A stretch of DNA of 52,502 nt from an uncultured Allobosea sp. (GCF_945956895.1 NZ_CAMFJF010000027.1:1-52502); one strand, 5' to 3'; counted from the first letter of the stretch, positions 39,483-50,166 are shown. Numbers and translations: made by a program. Notes: generated by a model from the letters alone, not told the origin.

Positions 39483-40700
39483 ATGACTGCGAAGACCAAG
39501 ATTTCCCGCCGTACCGTGCTGGCGGGCGCCGCTGCCGGAACGACTGCGCTCGCCATGCCCGGCGTGCTGCGCGCCCAGGGTGCGCCGGTAAAGATCGGCA
39601 TCCTGCAGCCGATCACCGGCGCTCTGGCCTATGACGGCCAGCAGGGGCAAATCGGTGCGGAGGCCGCCATCAAGGCGATCAACGATGCCGGCGGCATCAA
39701 GTCGATGGGCGGCGCCAAGCTCGAGATGGTGTTCGGCGATGCCCGCTCGACGCCGGAGGGCGGCACGGCGGAGGTCGAGCGCATGCAGGCCGAGGGGGTG
39801 GCCGGTATCGTCGGCGGTTTCGCCTCGCCGATCTGCCTTGCCGCCAGCCAGGCCGCCGCGCGCTATGACCTGCCTTATATCGTCGATGTCGGCGTCGCCG
39901 ATTCCATCGTCACCCGCGGCTTGAAGAACACATTCCGTTTCGGCCCCGGCTTCGGCATGGTCACCAAGACGGCGCTCGCCAATCTGGCCAAGCTGAACGA
40001 GGGGGCCGGGAAGCCGGCCAAGACCGTCGTGCTGGTGCATGAGGACGGGCTCTTCGGCTCCGGCCTGGCCAAGCTGATGCAGGCGGAGCTCCCCAAGCTC
40101 GGCTTCGAGATCCTCGACACGATCGCCCATCCCACGCCGGCGCGCGACATGTCGAACGTCGCGCTGCAGATCCGCTCGAAGAATCCCGACCTCGTCATCC
40201 CCTCGAGCTATTATGGCGAGTTCGCCCTGCTGGCACGCACCATGCAGCAGCAGCGCATCCGGCCGAAGGGCATCTACGCCGTGCTGAACGGCGCCGCCTC
40301 GAACTACCGCTTCGTCAAGGAGTTCAACGAGGCGGCGCAGTTCGTGATGGACTGCAACCACTGGCACGACCCACGCAAGCCCGTCGCTGAAGCACTGCGC
40401 AAGCAGGTCGAGGCCTCCGGCAAGTTCTGGACCTACAACATCCCGCTCAACTACTCCTGCGTCGGCCTGCTGGCGGATGCGATCGAGCGGGCGGGCTCCA
40501 CCGACAAGGCCAAGGTCACCGAGGCGCTGGCGAACTCCACCTATGCCGGCCACATCATGCCTTACGGCGCGACCAAATTCGTCGATGGCCAGAACCAGGG
40601 CGGCTCGCCGGTCAACACCCAGGTCCAGGGCAACGACATCAAGGTGATCTTCCCCGCCGATTTCGCCGACGCCAAGCCGGTATTCCCGCGCCCGGCGTGA
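39483..40700 (+). CDS. Branched-chain amino acid-type ABC transporter substrate-binding protein
   Basis: 405-aa periplasmic binding protein of the LivK family (type I fold). A Tat-type signal KISRRTVLAGAAAGTTALAM (about 6-25) with the twin Arg is followed by cleavage near LRAQG. The mature protein starts VKIGILQPITGALAYDGQQG. Liv-family elements are GGIKSMGGAKLEMVFGDARS and VIPSSYYGEFALLAR. GAGGAG lies upstream of the ATG at 39483; the frame extends to 39414. First gene of a five-gene Liv-type transporter. The ligand is probably the compound catabolised by the downstream enzymes, not necessarily an amino acid. Confidence 0.88.
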   Translation: MTAKTKISRRTVLAGAAAGTTALAMPGVLRAQGAPVKIGILQPITGALAYDGQQGQIGAEAAIKAINDAGGIKSMGGAKLEMVFGDARSTPEGGTAEVERMQAEGVAGIVGGFASPICLAASQAAARYDLPYIVDVGVADSIVTRGLKNTFRFGPGFGMVTKTALANLAKLNEGAGKPAKTVVLVHEDGLFGSGLAKLMQAELPKLGFEILDTIAHPTPARDMSNVALQIRSKNPDLVIPSSYYGEFALLARTMQQQRIRPKGIYAVLNGAASNYRFVKEFNEAAQFVMDCNHWHDPRKPVAEALRKQVEASGKFWTYNIPLNYSCVGLLADAIERAGSTDKAKVTEALANSTYAGHIMPYGATKFVDGQNQGGSPVNTQVQGNDIKVIFPADFADAKPVFPRPA

Positions 40701-40709
40701 GCCCTGTCG

Positions 40710-40782
40710 CCAACCGTTGTGGTTGGTCCTGCTCCGCCCATCCACGTCTTCGCCGACAATAACGGCAGCGGAGACGTGGATG
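40710..40782. repeat. Two inverted repeats between the binding protein and permease genes
   Basis: CCAACC-GTTGT-GGTTGG (40710-40726) is a short hairpin directly after the binding-protein stop. CATCCACGTCT (40739-40749) and AGACGTGGATG (40772-40782) are 11-bp arms with a 22-base loop. Such structures often stabilise the upstream mRNA or attenuate transcription so that the binding protein outnumbers the membrane components. Confidence 0.45.
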
Positions 40783-40845
40783 CCCAGCACGGCGCCGCGC
40801 ATGAGGCCGGGGCCGAAGGCCGCATCACCTAGCAAAAAGACTGTG

Positions 40846-41718
40846 ATGTTCGCACCCGACATCATCCTCGCCGCCGTGCTGAACGGCCTGATGACCGGCT
40901 CGGTCTATGCGCTGATCGCGCTCGGGCTGACCCTCGTCTACGGCGTCCTGCACATCATCAACTTCGCCCATGGTGCGACGCTGACGGCAGCGATGTTCGC
41001 CGTCTATGTCGCGCAGACGATGCTGGCCATCGATCCTTACGTCGCGCTCGTGCCGATCACGCTGCTCTTCTTCGTGCTCGGCTACGGCGTGCAGCGCTTC
41101 GTCATCGGCCCGGCGAGTCATGGCGAGGATCGCAACATCCTGCTGGTCACGCTCGGTCTCTCGATCGTCATCGAGAACGCCATGCTCTCGATCTTCCGCT
41201 CCGATACGCGCTCGATCGATGTGCCCTATGCCTTCGAATCGATCGATCTCGGATTCACCTTCCTCGCCCTGCCGCGTGTCGCCGCCTTCGGTGTCGCCCT
41301 GCTCGTCGCGCTGCTGCTCGGCCTGCTTCTGACCACGACCGATACCGGACGGGCGATCCGCGCCGTCGCCAAGGAGAAGACCGGCGCTGCACTGGCCGGC
41401 ATCGACGTCGCGCATATCTACGCCGTCACCTTCGGGCTCGGCGCGGCCTGCGTCGCCATCGCCGCCTGCCTGCTGATGCCGACCTTTTACGTCACCCCGC
41501 GCGCCGGCAACGCCTTCGTGCTCGTCGCCTTCACCATCGTCGTGCTGGGCGGCATGGGCTCGATCCCCGGCGCGCTGCTCGGCGCCCTCTTCATCGGCGT
41601 GGTCGAGAGCCTGTGCGGCCTGTTCTTCGGCGAGAGCCTCGGCCAGATCGGCATCTTCCTGATCTTCATCCTCGTCCTGCTGGTGAAGCCGACGGGCCTG
41701 TTCGGGGCACGGGCATGA
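40846..41718 (+). CDS. LivH-type ABC transporter permease
   Basis: 290-aa inner-membrane permease with about eight helices. The opening MFAPDIILAAVLNGLMTGSV then YALIALGLTLVYGVLHIINF is typical of LivH, as is the late FTIVVLGGMGSIPGALLGAL segment and the end LVKPTGLFG. The start ATG at 40846 gives the family N-terminus; the frame begins earlier at 40717 without similarity. Its stop overlaps the next permease start (ATGA). Confidence 0.92.
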   Translation: MFAPDIILAAVLNGLMTGSVYALIALGLTLVYGVLHIINFAHGATLTAAMFAVYVAQTMLAIDPYVALVPITLLFFVLGYGVQRFVIGPASHGEDRNILLVTLGLSIVIENAMLSIFRSDTRSIDVPYAFESIDLGFTFLALPRVAAFGVALLVALLLGLLLTTTDTGRAIRAVAKEKTGAALAGIDVAHIYAVTFGLGAACVAIAACLLMPTFYVTPRAGNAFVLVAFTIVVLGGMGSIPGALLGALFIGVVESLCGLFFGESLGQIGIFLIFILVLLVKPTGLFGARA

Positions 41719-42677
41719 TCCGCGCCTACGGCCCAGCACTCGCCCTGATCGGGCTCGCCGCGCTCGTGCCTTTCGCCGTCTCGGCGAACACGGTGCTCAA
41801 CTTCATCGTCTTCGCGCTGATCATCGCGCTCGCCGCACAGGGCTGGAACCTGCTCGGCGGCCTTGCCGGCCAGTTCTCCTTCGGCCACGCCGCCTTTTTC
41901 GGCACCGGCGCCTATGCCGCCGCGCTGCTCCAGACCCGCTACGGCGTCAATGCATGGGTCGCCTTCGCTCTCGGCATCGTGCTCGCGGCGGCGATCGGTT
42001 GGGTGATCGGCTTCCTCAGCTTCCGTTCGGGCTTGCGCGGCTCCTATTTCGCTCTGGTGACGCTGGCCTTCGCCGAGGTGCTGCGTATCCTCGCAAACGC
42101 CTCCGCCTTTACAGGAGGGGCGGCCGGGACGCTGGTAAAGCTCGACGTCCGGCCCGAGAACTTCCAGTTCGTCAGCCGCGCCGCCTTCGTCTGGATCGCG
42201 GTCGCGCTCGTGGGCGCGGTGCTGCTCATGACCATTGCGATCATGCGCGCGCGCTTCGGCGCCTGGCTGACGGCCGTGCGGGAGAACGAGGATGCGGCGA
42301 GGGCCCTCGGCGTCGACACGCTCGCGGTCAAGCTCAAGGCGATCACGCTCTCGGCGGCGATCACCGGCGCTGCCGGAGCACTTTATGTGCAATATTTTCT
42401 CTATCTCGATGCGGGCATCGCCTACGGCCCCTGGATCTCGATCGAGGCGCTCATCGCGCCGATCATCGGCGGCATAGGCACCGCATTCGGACCGGTCCTC
42501 GGCGCCGTTGCGCTTCACGTCTTCGGCGAGGCCGCCAAGCTTGTCGCCGGCGGCGTCCCGGGCATCGACCTCGTGCTCTACGGCCTGCTGCTCGTCGCCA
42601 CGATCGCCTTCGCGCCCGACGGCCTGATGGGCCTGCTCATGCGGCTTGGCCGCCGCAAGACGAAGGAGGCCCGCTGA
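41715..42677 (+). CDS. LivM-type ABC transporter permease
   Basis: 320-aa inner-membrane permease. Characteristic LivM features are LAAQGWNLLGGLAGQFSFGH followed by AAFFGTGAYAAALL, GLRGSYFALVTLAFAEVLRI, RENEDAARALGVDTLAVKLK and PIIGGIGTAFGPVLGAV. Pairs with the LivH-type permease. Start and stop overlap the neighbouring genes by a few bases, showing one tightly coupled operon. Confidence 0.92.
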   Translation: MIRAYGPALALIGLAALVPFAVSANTVLNFIVFALIIALAAQGWNLLGGLAGQFSFGHAAFFGTGAYAAALLQTRYGVNAWVAFALGIVLAAAIGWVIGFLSFRSGLRGSYFALVTLAFAEVLRILANASAFTGGAAGTLVKLDVRPENFQFVSRAAFVWIAVALVGAVLLMTIAIMRARFGAWLTAVRENEDAARALGVDTLAVKLKAITLSAAITGAAGALYVQYFLYLDAGIAYGPWISIEALIAPIIGGIGTAFGPVLGAVALHVFGEAAKLVAGGVPGIDLVLYGLLLVATIAFAPDGLMGLLMRLGRRKTKEAR

Positions 42678-43421
42678 TGCTCTCCGTCGCCTCCGTCACA
42701 AAGCGCTTCGGCGGCCTCGTCGCGGTCGACTCCGCAAGCCTCGCTGTCGCGCCGGGCTCGATCACCGGTCTGATCGGCCCCAACGGAGCCGGCAAGACCA
42801 CGCTGTTCACGCTGATCGCAGGCTTCGAGCAGCCGAGCAGCGGCACGATCGTCTTCGACGGCACGGACATCACCGCCCTGCCCGCCCATCGACGCGCCGA
42901 GCGCGGCATTGCCCGCACCTTCCAGATCGTTCAGCCTTTCGCCGGTCTCTCGGTCGTCGAGAACATCGCGGTCGGCGCCTATCTGCGCCATCCGCGCCGG
43001 GCGGATGCGCAGGCGAAAGCGCGCTCCGTCGCGGATTTCCTTGGCTTGAATGGCATGCTGGACCAGTCGGCCGCCGCCTTGACTGTCGCCGGGCGCAAGC
43101 GCCTCGAGCTCGCCCGCGCGCTGGCGACCGAGCCGACGCTCCTGCTGCTCGACGAGGTGCTGGCCGGCCTCAACCCCTCCGAGATCCGCGATATGCTGCC
43201 GGTGATCCGCCAGATCCGGGACCGCGGCGTCGCCATCCTGATGGTCGAGCATGTCATGCAGGCGGTCATGAGCCTGTGCGAGCACATTCACGTCCTGGCG
43301 CAAGGCAAGATGATCGCGCAGGGCAAGCCGGCCGAGATCGCCTCCCACCCCGCCGTCATCGAGGCCTATCTCGGCCAGGGCGCGGCCAAGCGCCTGCAGG
43401 CTGCCCCAAGCGGAGGCGCCC

Positions 43422-43429
<8 letters not shown>
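42677..43429 (+). CDS. LivG-type ABC transporter ATP-binding protein
   Basis: 250-aa cytoplasmic ATPase. Walker A GPNGAGKTT (about 34-42), Q-loop in ARTFQIVQPFAGLSVVEN, and Walker B LLLLDEVLAGLNPSE are visible. The ABC signature is degenerate: the region before Walker B reads LTVAGRKRLELARALATEPT, where S-G-G-Q/E would be expected, as seen in some LivG subfamilies. The start shares a base with the livM stop. Works with the LivF-type subunit. Confidence 0.9.
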
Positions 43430-44123
<694 letters not shown>

Positions 44124-44130
44124 GGTCCCG

Positions 44131-45543
44131 ATGACCGTCCATGTCGAAGCCGCTCCCGTGATGCGCCGGCCCGAGACCCCGGACTGGCTGAACGATCTCG
44201 CGCGGTTCTGCGCCGGGCTGCGCTATGAGGACCTGCCCGAGCCCGTCGTCGCCCGTACCCTTCAGGTGATCGGCGACTGCATCGCGGCGATCGCTGCCGG
44301 CGCGCAGGAGCCCGAGACGATCGCGCTCGCCCGGCGTATGACCGCGACCGCCGATGAAGCCGGCGCCGCCGTCATCGGCGCCGGACGCCGCACGACCCCA
44401 AGCCTCGCCGCATTCCTGAACGGTACGGCCGGCACCATGCTGGAACTCGACGAGGGCAACCAGTTCTGCCGCGGCCATCCCGGCATCCATGTCGTGCCGG
44501 CGGTGCTCGCAGCCGCTGCGCGAACCGGGGCGAGCGGGCGCGACGTGGTGACGGCGGTCGCGCTCGGCTACGAGATCGGCGCACGGATCGGCATCGCCTC
44601 GAAGCTGCGCGTCACCATGCACCCGCATGGCACCTGGGGCACGGTCGGTGCGGCAGTCGCCATCGCCTGGCTGGAACGGCGCGACGCCAGCGGCATGGCC
44701 GAGACGATCAATGTCGCCTCTTCGCTCGGCCTCTCGACCAGCCGCCGCACCATGCTGGAGGGCGGCACGGTGCGGAACAGCTTCGCCGGTTTCTCCAACC
44801 AGATCGGCCTGATGGTTTCCGATCTCGTCGCCGCCGGCTTCACCGGCGAGGCGGACGGGCTCGGCACCGTATACGGCACCGTCATCGCCGACGACTGGCG
44901 CCCGGAAGACATGGTCGCGGAGCTCGGCGAGCGCTGGGAGATCGCGCGCAACTACTTCAAGCGCCATGCCTGCTGCCGCTACAATCACGGCGCGCTCGAC
45001 GCGCTGGCCGAGATCGTCGTGCAGGAAGGAGGCCGGATCGATCCCGCGGCGATCGAGCGCGTCGATATCGCGACCTATATCTGGGCGGCGCAGCTGGCCG
45101 GACAGGAGCCGCACAACATGCTGGCGGCGAAGTTCTCGCTGCCCTTCTCGATCGCCACCACGATCGTCCATGGCGCGGCGACCGTGCCCGCCTTCCGGGA
45201 GGTTGCCCGCACCGACGAGACGATCCGCAGCCTGGCAAGGCGCGTCTTCGTCCGCGAGGATGCCGAGGCGACGGCGAAGCTGCCCGCGCTGCGCCCGGCG
45301 CGCGTAACGGTCACGCTGAAGAACGGCCGTGTGCTCGAAGCGCAGGCACTGACCAATCGCGGCGATACGGAGGATCCCTACACGCCCGCGGAAGTGCGCC
45401 AGAAATTCTTCGATCTCGCCGTGCCGGTCTGGGGCCAGCCCCGGGCCGAGGCGATTATCGCGGCCATCGATGCCCTGCCGGGCGCGGCCGATATCGCGGC
45501 GCTCGATGCCTTGCTGGCCTCTGCGCCCGTCACCAGGACCTGA
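44131..45543 (+). CDS. MmgE/PrpD family protein
   Basis: 470-aa protein of the 2-methylcitrate dehydratase (PrpD), iminodisuccinate epimerase and cis-aconitate decarboxylase family. Features are LNGTAGTMLELDEGNQFCRG then HPGIHVVPA, LGYEIGARIG, HPHGTWGTVGAAVAIAWL, and KRHACCRYNHGALDALAEIV, the usual K-x-Y/H-x-C-C-R-x-x-H type motif. Members dehydrate, epimerise or decarboxylate branched tricarboxylates or dicarboxylates. Next to an isocitrate-lyase-family enzyme this resembles the prp pairing, but no methylcitrate synthase is present. Substrate unknown. Confidence 0.85.
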   Translation: MTVHVEAAPVMRRPETPDWLNDLARFCAGLRYEDLPEPVVARTLQVIGDCIAAIAAGAQEPETIALARRMTATADEAGAAVIGAGRRTTPSLAAFLNGTAGTMLELDEGNQFCRGHPGIHVVPAVLAAAARTGASGRDVVTAVALGYEIGARIGIASKLRVTMHPHGTWGTVGAAVAIAWLERRDASGMAETINVASSLGLSTSRRTMLEGGTVRNSFAGFSNQIGLMVSDLVAAGFTGEADGLGTVYGTVIADDWRPEDMVAELGERWEIARNYFKRHACCRYNHGALDALAEIVVQEGGRIDPAAIERVDIATYIWAAQLAGQEPHNMLAAKFSLPFSIATTIVHGAATVPAFREVARTDETIRSLARRVFVREDAEATAKLPALRPARVTVTLKNGRVLEAQALTNRGDTEDPYTPAEVRQKFFDLAVPVWGQPRAEAIIAAIDALPGAADIAALDALLASAPVTRT

Positions 45544-45546
45544 CCG

Positions 45547-46416
45547 ATGACAGCTTCACTCAAGGCCCGCTTTCGCCGGCCCCAGATCGTGCTCGCACCC
45601 GGCGTCTACGACGCGCTGACGGCTTCGCTTGCCAGCGACGCCGGTTTCGAGGCGCTCTACGTTTCCGGCGCCTCGATCGCCTATACGCGCCTCGGCCGGC
45701 CGGATATCGGGCTGGTCTCGATGGCGGAAGTCGCCGAGACCATCACCATGATCCGCGACCGCGTCGCGACGCCGCTGATCGTCGACGCCGACACCGGCTA
45801 CGGCAACGCGCTCAACATGCAGCGCACCATGCGGCTCTTCGAGCGCGCCGGCGCCAACGCCCTGCAGATCGAGGACCAGAGCTTCCCGAAGCGCTGCGGG
45901 CATCTCGCCGACAAGGGCGTGATCCCCGCCGCCGAGATGGTCGGCAAGATCAAGGCGGCAACCGACGCCCGCGCCTCCGAAGAGACGCTCGTGATCGCCC
46001 GCACCGACGCCATCGCCGTCGAGGGTTTCGACAGGGCCCTGGAGCGCGCACACGCCTATGCGGAGGCCGGGGCCGACATGCTTTTCGTCGAGGCCCCCGG
46101 CTCGGCCGAGGAACTGTCCCGCGTCATCGCCGGGCTGAAGGGCACGCTGCCGCTGATGGCCAACATGGTCGAGGGCGGCCGCACGCCGATCAAGTCCACG
46201 ACAGCTTTGGAAGAGCTCGGCTTCTCGCTGGTGATCTTTCCTGGCGGCATCGTCCGCGCCCTCGCCCGCGCCGCGCAGGATTTCTACGCCAGTCTCAAGG
46301 CCAACGGCACCACCGACCCTTTCCGCGAACGCATGTTCGATTTCGATCAGCTCAACGCCGTGATCGGCACGCCGGAGATGATCGCCGTCGGCAAGGCCTA
46401 TGAGGGCAAGCCGTGA
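45547..46416 (+). CDS. Isocitrate lyase / PEP mutase family C-C lyase
   Basis: 289-aa TIM-barrel enzyme. The metal-binding segment is LIVDADTGYGN (about 78-88) and the catalytic loop has KRCGH (115-119) with Cys117 as the acid, the signature of true lyases (methylisocitrate, 2,3-dimethylmalate) as opposed to PEP mutases. It is far shorter than isocitrate lyase and near the length of methylisocitrate or dimethylmalate lyase. Likely product pair is pyruvate plus a short carboxylic acid, or glyoxylate plus one. Its stop overlaps the GTG of hyuB. Confidence 0.86.
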   Translation: MTASLKARFRRPQIVLAPGVYDALTASLASDAGFEALYVSGASIAYTRLGRPDIGLVSMAEVAETITMIRDRVATPLIVDADTGYGNALNMQRTMRLFERAGANALQIEDQSFPKRCGHLADKGVIPAAEMVGKIKAATDARASEETLVIARTDAIAVEGFDRALERAHAYAEAGADMLFVEAPGSAEELSRVIAGLKGTLPLMANMVEGGRTPIKSTTALEELGFSLVIFPGGIVRALARAAQDFYASLKANGTTDPFRERMFDFDQLNAVIGTPEMIAVGKAYEGKP

Positions 46417-48107
46417 CCGCGCCGCTCGACCCCGTCACGCTCGCCGTCCTGAAGGGCCGGCTGGAGCAGATCGCCAACGAGATGGATGCGACGCTCTATC
46501 GCTCCGCCTTCAATCCGATCATCGCCGAGGCGCATGACGCCTGCCACGGCCTCTACCATGCCACGACCGGTGACACGCTGGTGCAGGGCACGTCGGGCCT
46601 GCCGATCTTCGTCGGCGCGATGGCCTTCGCCGTGCGCGCGGTGATCGCGCGCGTCGAGGCGGGCGCAGCCAACGAGCCGGGCGACACCTGGCTCTTCAAC
46701 GACCCCTATGAGGGCGGCACGCACCTCAATGACATGCGCCTCGTGCGGCCGATCTTTCGCGAAGGCAGGCTGTTCTGCTGGCTCGCCTCGGTCGGCCACT
46801 GGCTCGATGTCGGCGGCAACGTGCCGGGCAATTTCAACGCCAGGGCCACCGAGAGCTTCCAGGAGGGCTTCCGCATCCCGCCAGTCAAGCTCGTTCGCAA
46901 GGGCGAGTTCCAGGCCGACATCGTCGAGATCCTGAACGCCAATTCGCGCCTGCCGCAATCGAATTGGGGCGACCTTAACGGCCAGCTCAACGCACTCGAT
47001 CTCGGCGAACAGCGGCTCTCCGCCTTGCTCGATGACTATGGCAGCGAGACGGTCGAAGCCGCGCTCGATGCCTTCTCCGCCCGCGCCGAGGCGCTGATGC
47101 GGGCCGAGATCGCGGCCCTGCCGGACGGGCGCTACAGCTTCGACGACTTCCTCGACAATGATGGGATCAGCGACGAGCCTTTGCGGATCGCGCTCGACCT
47201 CACGGTCGAGGGCGATGCGATGACGCTGGATTTCTCGCGCTCCGCTCCGCCCTGTCGCGGCCCACTCAATATTGCCTATTCGACCGCGGTGGCCTGCTGC
47301 TATGTCGCGTTGAAGCACATCTTCCCGCATGTGCCGGCCAATGCCGGCGTGCTGAAGCCGATCACCTTCGTAATCCCCGAAACGACGCTGCTCGGCGTCA
47401 AGCCGCCCAAGCCCGTTGGCGGCTATACCGAGACGATCCTGCGCGTCATCGACACGGTTTTCGGGGTTTTCGCCCAGATCGCCCCCGAGCGCGCCAACGG
47501 CTCACCCTATGCGACGATCAACGCGCTCTCGCTTGCCGGCCATCGCGACGATGGCTCGCGCTTCGTGATGTTTTCCTTCTTCGGCGGTGGCCTCGGCGGC
47601 AACCCGGAAGGCGACGGCCTCAATCACGGCAACAACCCGATCTCCACCGCGACGATCCCGCCGGCCGAGATCCTGGAAGCCGCCTATCCCGTAATGTTCA
47701 CACAATGGGCGCTGCGGCCTGACTCCGGCGGCGCGGGACGCCATCGCGGCGGCTGCGGCGCGATCTACGAGATCGAGGCTCTGGCCGAGAGCGGCGCCGA
47801 CGTCTTCCTGCTCGGCGAGCGCGGCAAGTTTCCGCCCTTCGGCGTTGCCGGTGGGGGGCCCGCCGCGACGAACCGCTTCACCTACGACACGCAGGATGGC
47901 CCGGCCTCGCCGCCGCTCGTCACCAAGATCGCCGACATCCACATCGCCAGGGGCCAGCGCGTGCGCCTCGAAAGCCCCGGCGGCGGTGGCTATGGCGACC
48001 CTAAAAAGCGCGATCGCGCGGCGGTGCGCCGCGACGTGGCCAACGGCTATGTCAGCCCCGAGGCGGCACGCGAAACCTACGGGCTGGACATCGAGATCGG
48101 CCGATGA
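46413..48107 (+). CDS. hyuB: Hydantoinase B/oxoprolinase family protein
   Basis: 564-aa large subunit of the ATP-dependent N-methylhydantoinase/oxoprolinase/acetone carboxylase-like family. Conserved regions include IANEMDATLYRSAFNPIIAE, WLFNDPYEGGTHLNDMRLVR, VGHWLDVGGNVPGN, ANSRLPQSNWGDLNGQLNAL and GGAGRHRGGCGAIYEIEAL. The start is a GTG overlapping the preceding stop. Partner HyuA follows with a four-base overlap. The pair would hydrolyse a cyclic amide or imide, or carboxylate a ketone, at the expense of ATP. Confidence 0.9.
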   Translation: MTAPLDPVTLAVLKGRLEQIANEMDATLYRSAFNPIIAEAHDACHGLYHATTGDTLVQGTSGLPIFVGAMAFAVRAVIARVEAGAANEPGDTWLFNDPYEGGTHLNDMRLVRPIFREGRLFCWLASVGHWLDVGGNVPGNFNARATESFQEGFRIPPVKLVRKGEFQADIVEILNANSRLPQSNWGDLNGQLNALDLGEQRLSALLDDYGSETVEAALDAFSARAEALMRAEIAALPDGRYSFDDFLDNDGISDEPLRIALDLTVEGDAMTLDFSRSAPPCRGPLNIAYSTAVACCYVALKHIFPHVPANAGVLKPITFVIPETTLLGVKPPKPVGGYTETILRVIDTVFGVFAQIAPERANGSPYATINALSLAGHRDDGSRFVMFSFFGGGLGGNPEGDGLNHGNNPISTATIPPAEILEAAYPVMFTQWALRPDSGGAGRHRGGCGAIYEIEALAESGADVFLLGERGKFPPFGVAGGGPAATNRFTYDTQDGPASPPLVTKIADIHIARGQRVRLESPGGGGYGDPKKRDRAAVRRDVANGYVSPEAARETYGLDIEIGR

Positions 48108-50164
48108 CGACTTCTTCTCCCAAGGCCGTCGTCGGTGTCGATGTCGGCGGCACCTTCACCGACCTGTTCTGGTTCGACGAAGCGGCCAAGCGCTTCCGCA
48201 CCGCCAAGGTCCCCTCCCAGCGCGGCGACGAGGCGAAGGGCTTCATCGCGGGGCTGACCACCTTCGGTCCAGTCTCGGAGCTCGCTTCGATCGTCCACGG
48301 CACGACGGTCGGCACCAACGCGCTGCTCGAGCGCAAGGGCGCGAAGATCGGCGTCATCACCACCCCGGGCTTCCGCGACGTGCTGGAGATGCGCCGCCGC
48401 GACCGGCGCCAGACCTGGGGGCTGTGGGGCGATTTCGAGCCGGCCGCGTCCCGCGACTGCCGGCTCGAAGTACCGGAGCGCACGCTCGCCGACGGCACGA
48501 TCCGTACTCCGGTCGACCGAGGGGCGATGGCCGAGGCCGCTCGCGTGTTGCGCGACAAGGGCTGCGAGGCACTGGCGATCATCTTCATCAACGCCTATGC
48601 CAACCCGCAGAATGAGCGCGACGCGCTGGACGCCGCGCGCGCCGTCTGGCCGAACGACAACATCGCCTGTTCCTCGGCGATCCTGCCCGAGATCCGCGAA
48701 TTCGAGCGCGCCTCGACCACCGCGCTCAACGCCACGCTCCAGCCTGTGGTCGGCTCCTATCTCGGCCGCCTCGAGGATGCGCTGGAGGCAGACGGCTTCG
48801 CCGGCCGCTTCCACATCGTGCAGAGCAATGGCGGCGTGATGTCGACCGCCACCGCCCGGCGCCTGCCCGTGCGCACGGCGCTCTCCGGTCCGGCTGCGGG
48901 GGTGATCGCCGCAGCGGCGGTCGCCCGCGCCGCCGGCTATCCCGACATCATCACCGGCGATCTCGGCGGCACCTCCTTCGACGTCTCGCTGATCGCGGGC
49001 GGAGAGGCGGCGCTTGCCGCCCAGACGACGATCGATTTCGGCATGGTGATCCGCACGCCGATGATCGAGATCACCACGATCGGTGCCGGCGGCGGCTCGA
49101 TCGCCCGCGTCGATGCCGGCGGCCTGCTCGAAGTCGGCCCGGAAAGCGCGGGCTCCCGTCCCGGCCCGGTCTGCTACGGCCAGGGCAACACGCGCCCAAC
49201 CCTCACCGACGCCAATCTCGTGCTCGGACGCATCGACGGCTCGAAGCCGCTCGGGACGCTGCAACGGCTCGACCTCGACGCCGCCAAGGCCGCCATCCGC
49301 AAGGAGATCGCCGAGCCGCTCGGCCTCGACGTTATGGAAGCAGCCGAGGCCATCGTGAAGATCGCCAATGCCCGCATGGCCGGCGCGATTCGCCTGGTCT
49401 CGATCGAGCGCGGGCATGATCCGGCCAGGTTCATGGCCATGCCTTTCGGCGGCGGCGGCGCGCTGCATGCCGGCGCGCTGATTCACGAGGTCGGCCTCAA
49501 GGGCGCGCTCGTGCCGCGCTTCCCCGGCGTCACCTCGGCGCTGGGTTGCGTCATCGCCGATATCCGCCATGACGGCGTGCAGACGGTGAACCTGATGCTC
49601 GACGGGCTGGATGCCGCAGCGCTCGATGCCCGCATGGTCGAAGCCGGGCGCGAGGCCCACGCGGTGGTGGCCGATGCCGGCCTCTCGGTCGAGCGCATCG
49701 ATGTGCTCTACGAGCTCGACATGCACTATCTCGGGCAGACGCACACGGTCTCGGTGCCGCTGCCGGTCACGCTGGGCGAAGGCACCACGGGGGTCAGCGC
49801 CGCGATCATCCGGCAAGCCTTCGATGCCGCCTATGGCGCGGCCTTCAGCCGCCTTCTGCCCGGCATCCCGGTCCGCATCGTCACCTTGCGCACCGCCGCC
49901 ATCGGCCGCCGTCCGGCCTTCGACCTGACGGCGCTCGCTCCGCCGGCCCATGCCGATATCGAGACCGCGCGCCGCGGCACCCGCCAAGTCTATCTCGACG
50001 GGGCCTGGCGCGAGACGGCGATCTGGTCGCGGCTCGATCTGCCCGTCGGCACATGCGTCGAAGGCCCGGCCATCTTCGAGCAACCCGACGCCACCATCCT
50101 GCTCGACCCCGACCTGACGGCCGAGGTCGATGCTCTCGGCAACCTCGTCATCCTGAGAGGCTGA
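48104..50164 (+). CDS. hyuA: Hydantoinase A/oxoprolinase family protein
   Basis: 686-aa ATP-binding subunit with two actin-like halves. The N-terminal phosphate loop is VVGVDVGGTFTDLFWFDE, followed by IVHGTTVGTNALLERKGAKI. The second nucleotide-binding motif is GDLGGTSFDVSLI (about 285-297), and the C-terminal part has MPFGGGGALHAGAL and a final beta-rich domain. Length is typical of HyuA. Works with HyuB. The tight overlaps on both sides place it in the middle of the catabolic operon. Confidence 0.92.
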   Translation: MTTSSPKAVVGVDVGGTFTDLFWFDEAAKRFRTAKVPSQRGDEAKGFIAGLTTFGPVSELASIVHGTTVGTNALLERKGAKIGVITTPGFRDVLEMRRRDRRQTWGLWGDFEPAASRDCRLEVPERTLADGTIRTPVDRGAMAEAARVLRDKGCEALAIIFINAYANPQNERDALDAARAVWPNDNIACSSAILPEIREFERASTTALNATLQPVVGSYLGRLEDALEADGFAGRFHIVQSNGGVMSTATARRLPVRTALSGPAAGVIAAAAVARAAGYPDIITGDLGGTSFDVSLIAGGEAALAAQTTIDFGMVIRTPMIEITTIGAGGGSIARVDAGGLLEVGPESAGSRPGPVCYGQGNTRPTLTDANLVLGRIDGSKPLGTLQRLDLDAAKAAIRKEIAEPLGLDVMEAAEAIVKIANARMAGAIRLVSIERGHDPARFMAMPFGGGGALHAGALIHEVGLKGALVPRFPGVTSALGCVIADIRHDGVQTVNLMLDGLDAAALDARMVEAGREAHAVVADAGLSVERIDVLYELDMHYLGQTHTVSVPLPVTLGEGTTGVSAAIIRQAFDAAYGAAFSRLLPGIPVRIVTLRTAAIGRRPAFDLTALAPPAHADIETARRGTRQVYLDGAWRETAIWSRLDLPVGTCVEGPAIFEQPDATILLDPDLTAEVDALGNLVILRG

Positions 50165-50166
50165 TC

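Noticed and set aside
48077..50083. Minus-strand 668-codon frame opposite hyuA
   Set aside because: Shadow of hyuA, with acidic/basic low-complexity content typical of antisense frames in this genome.
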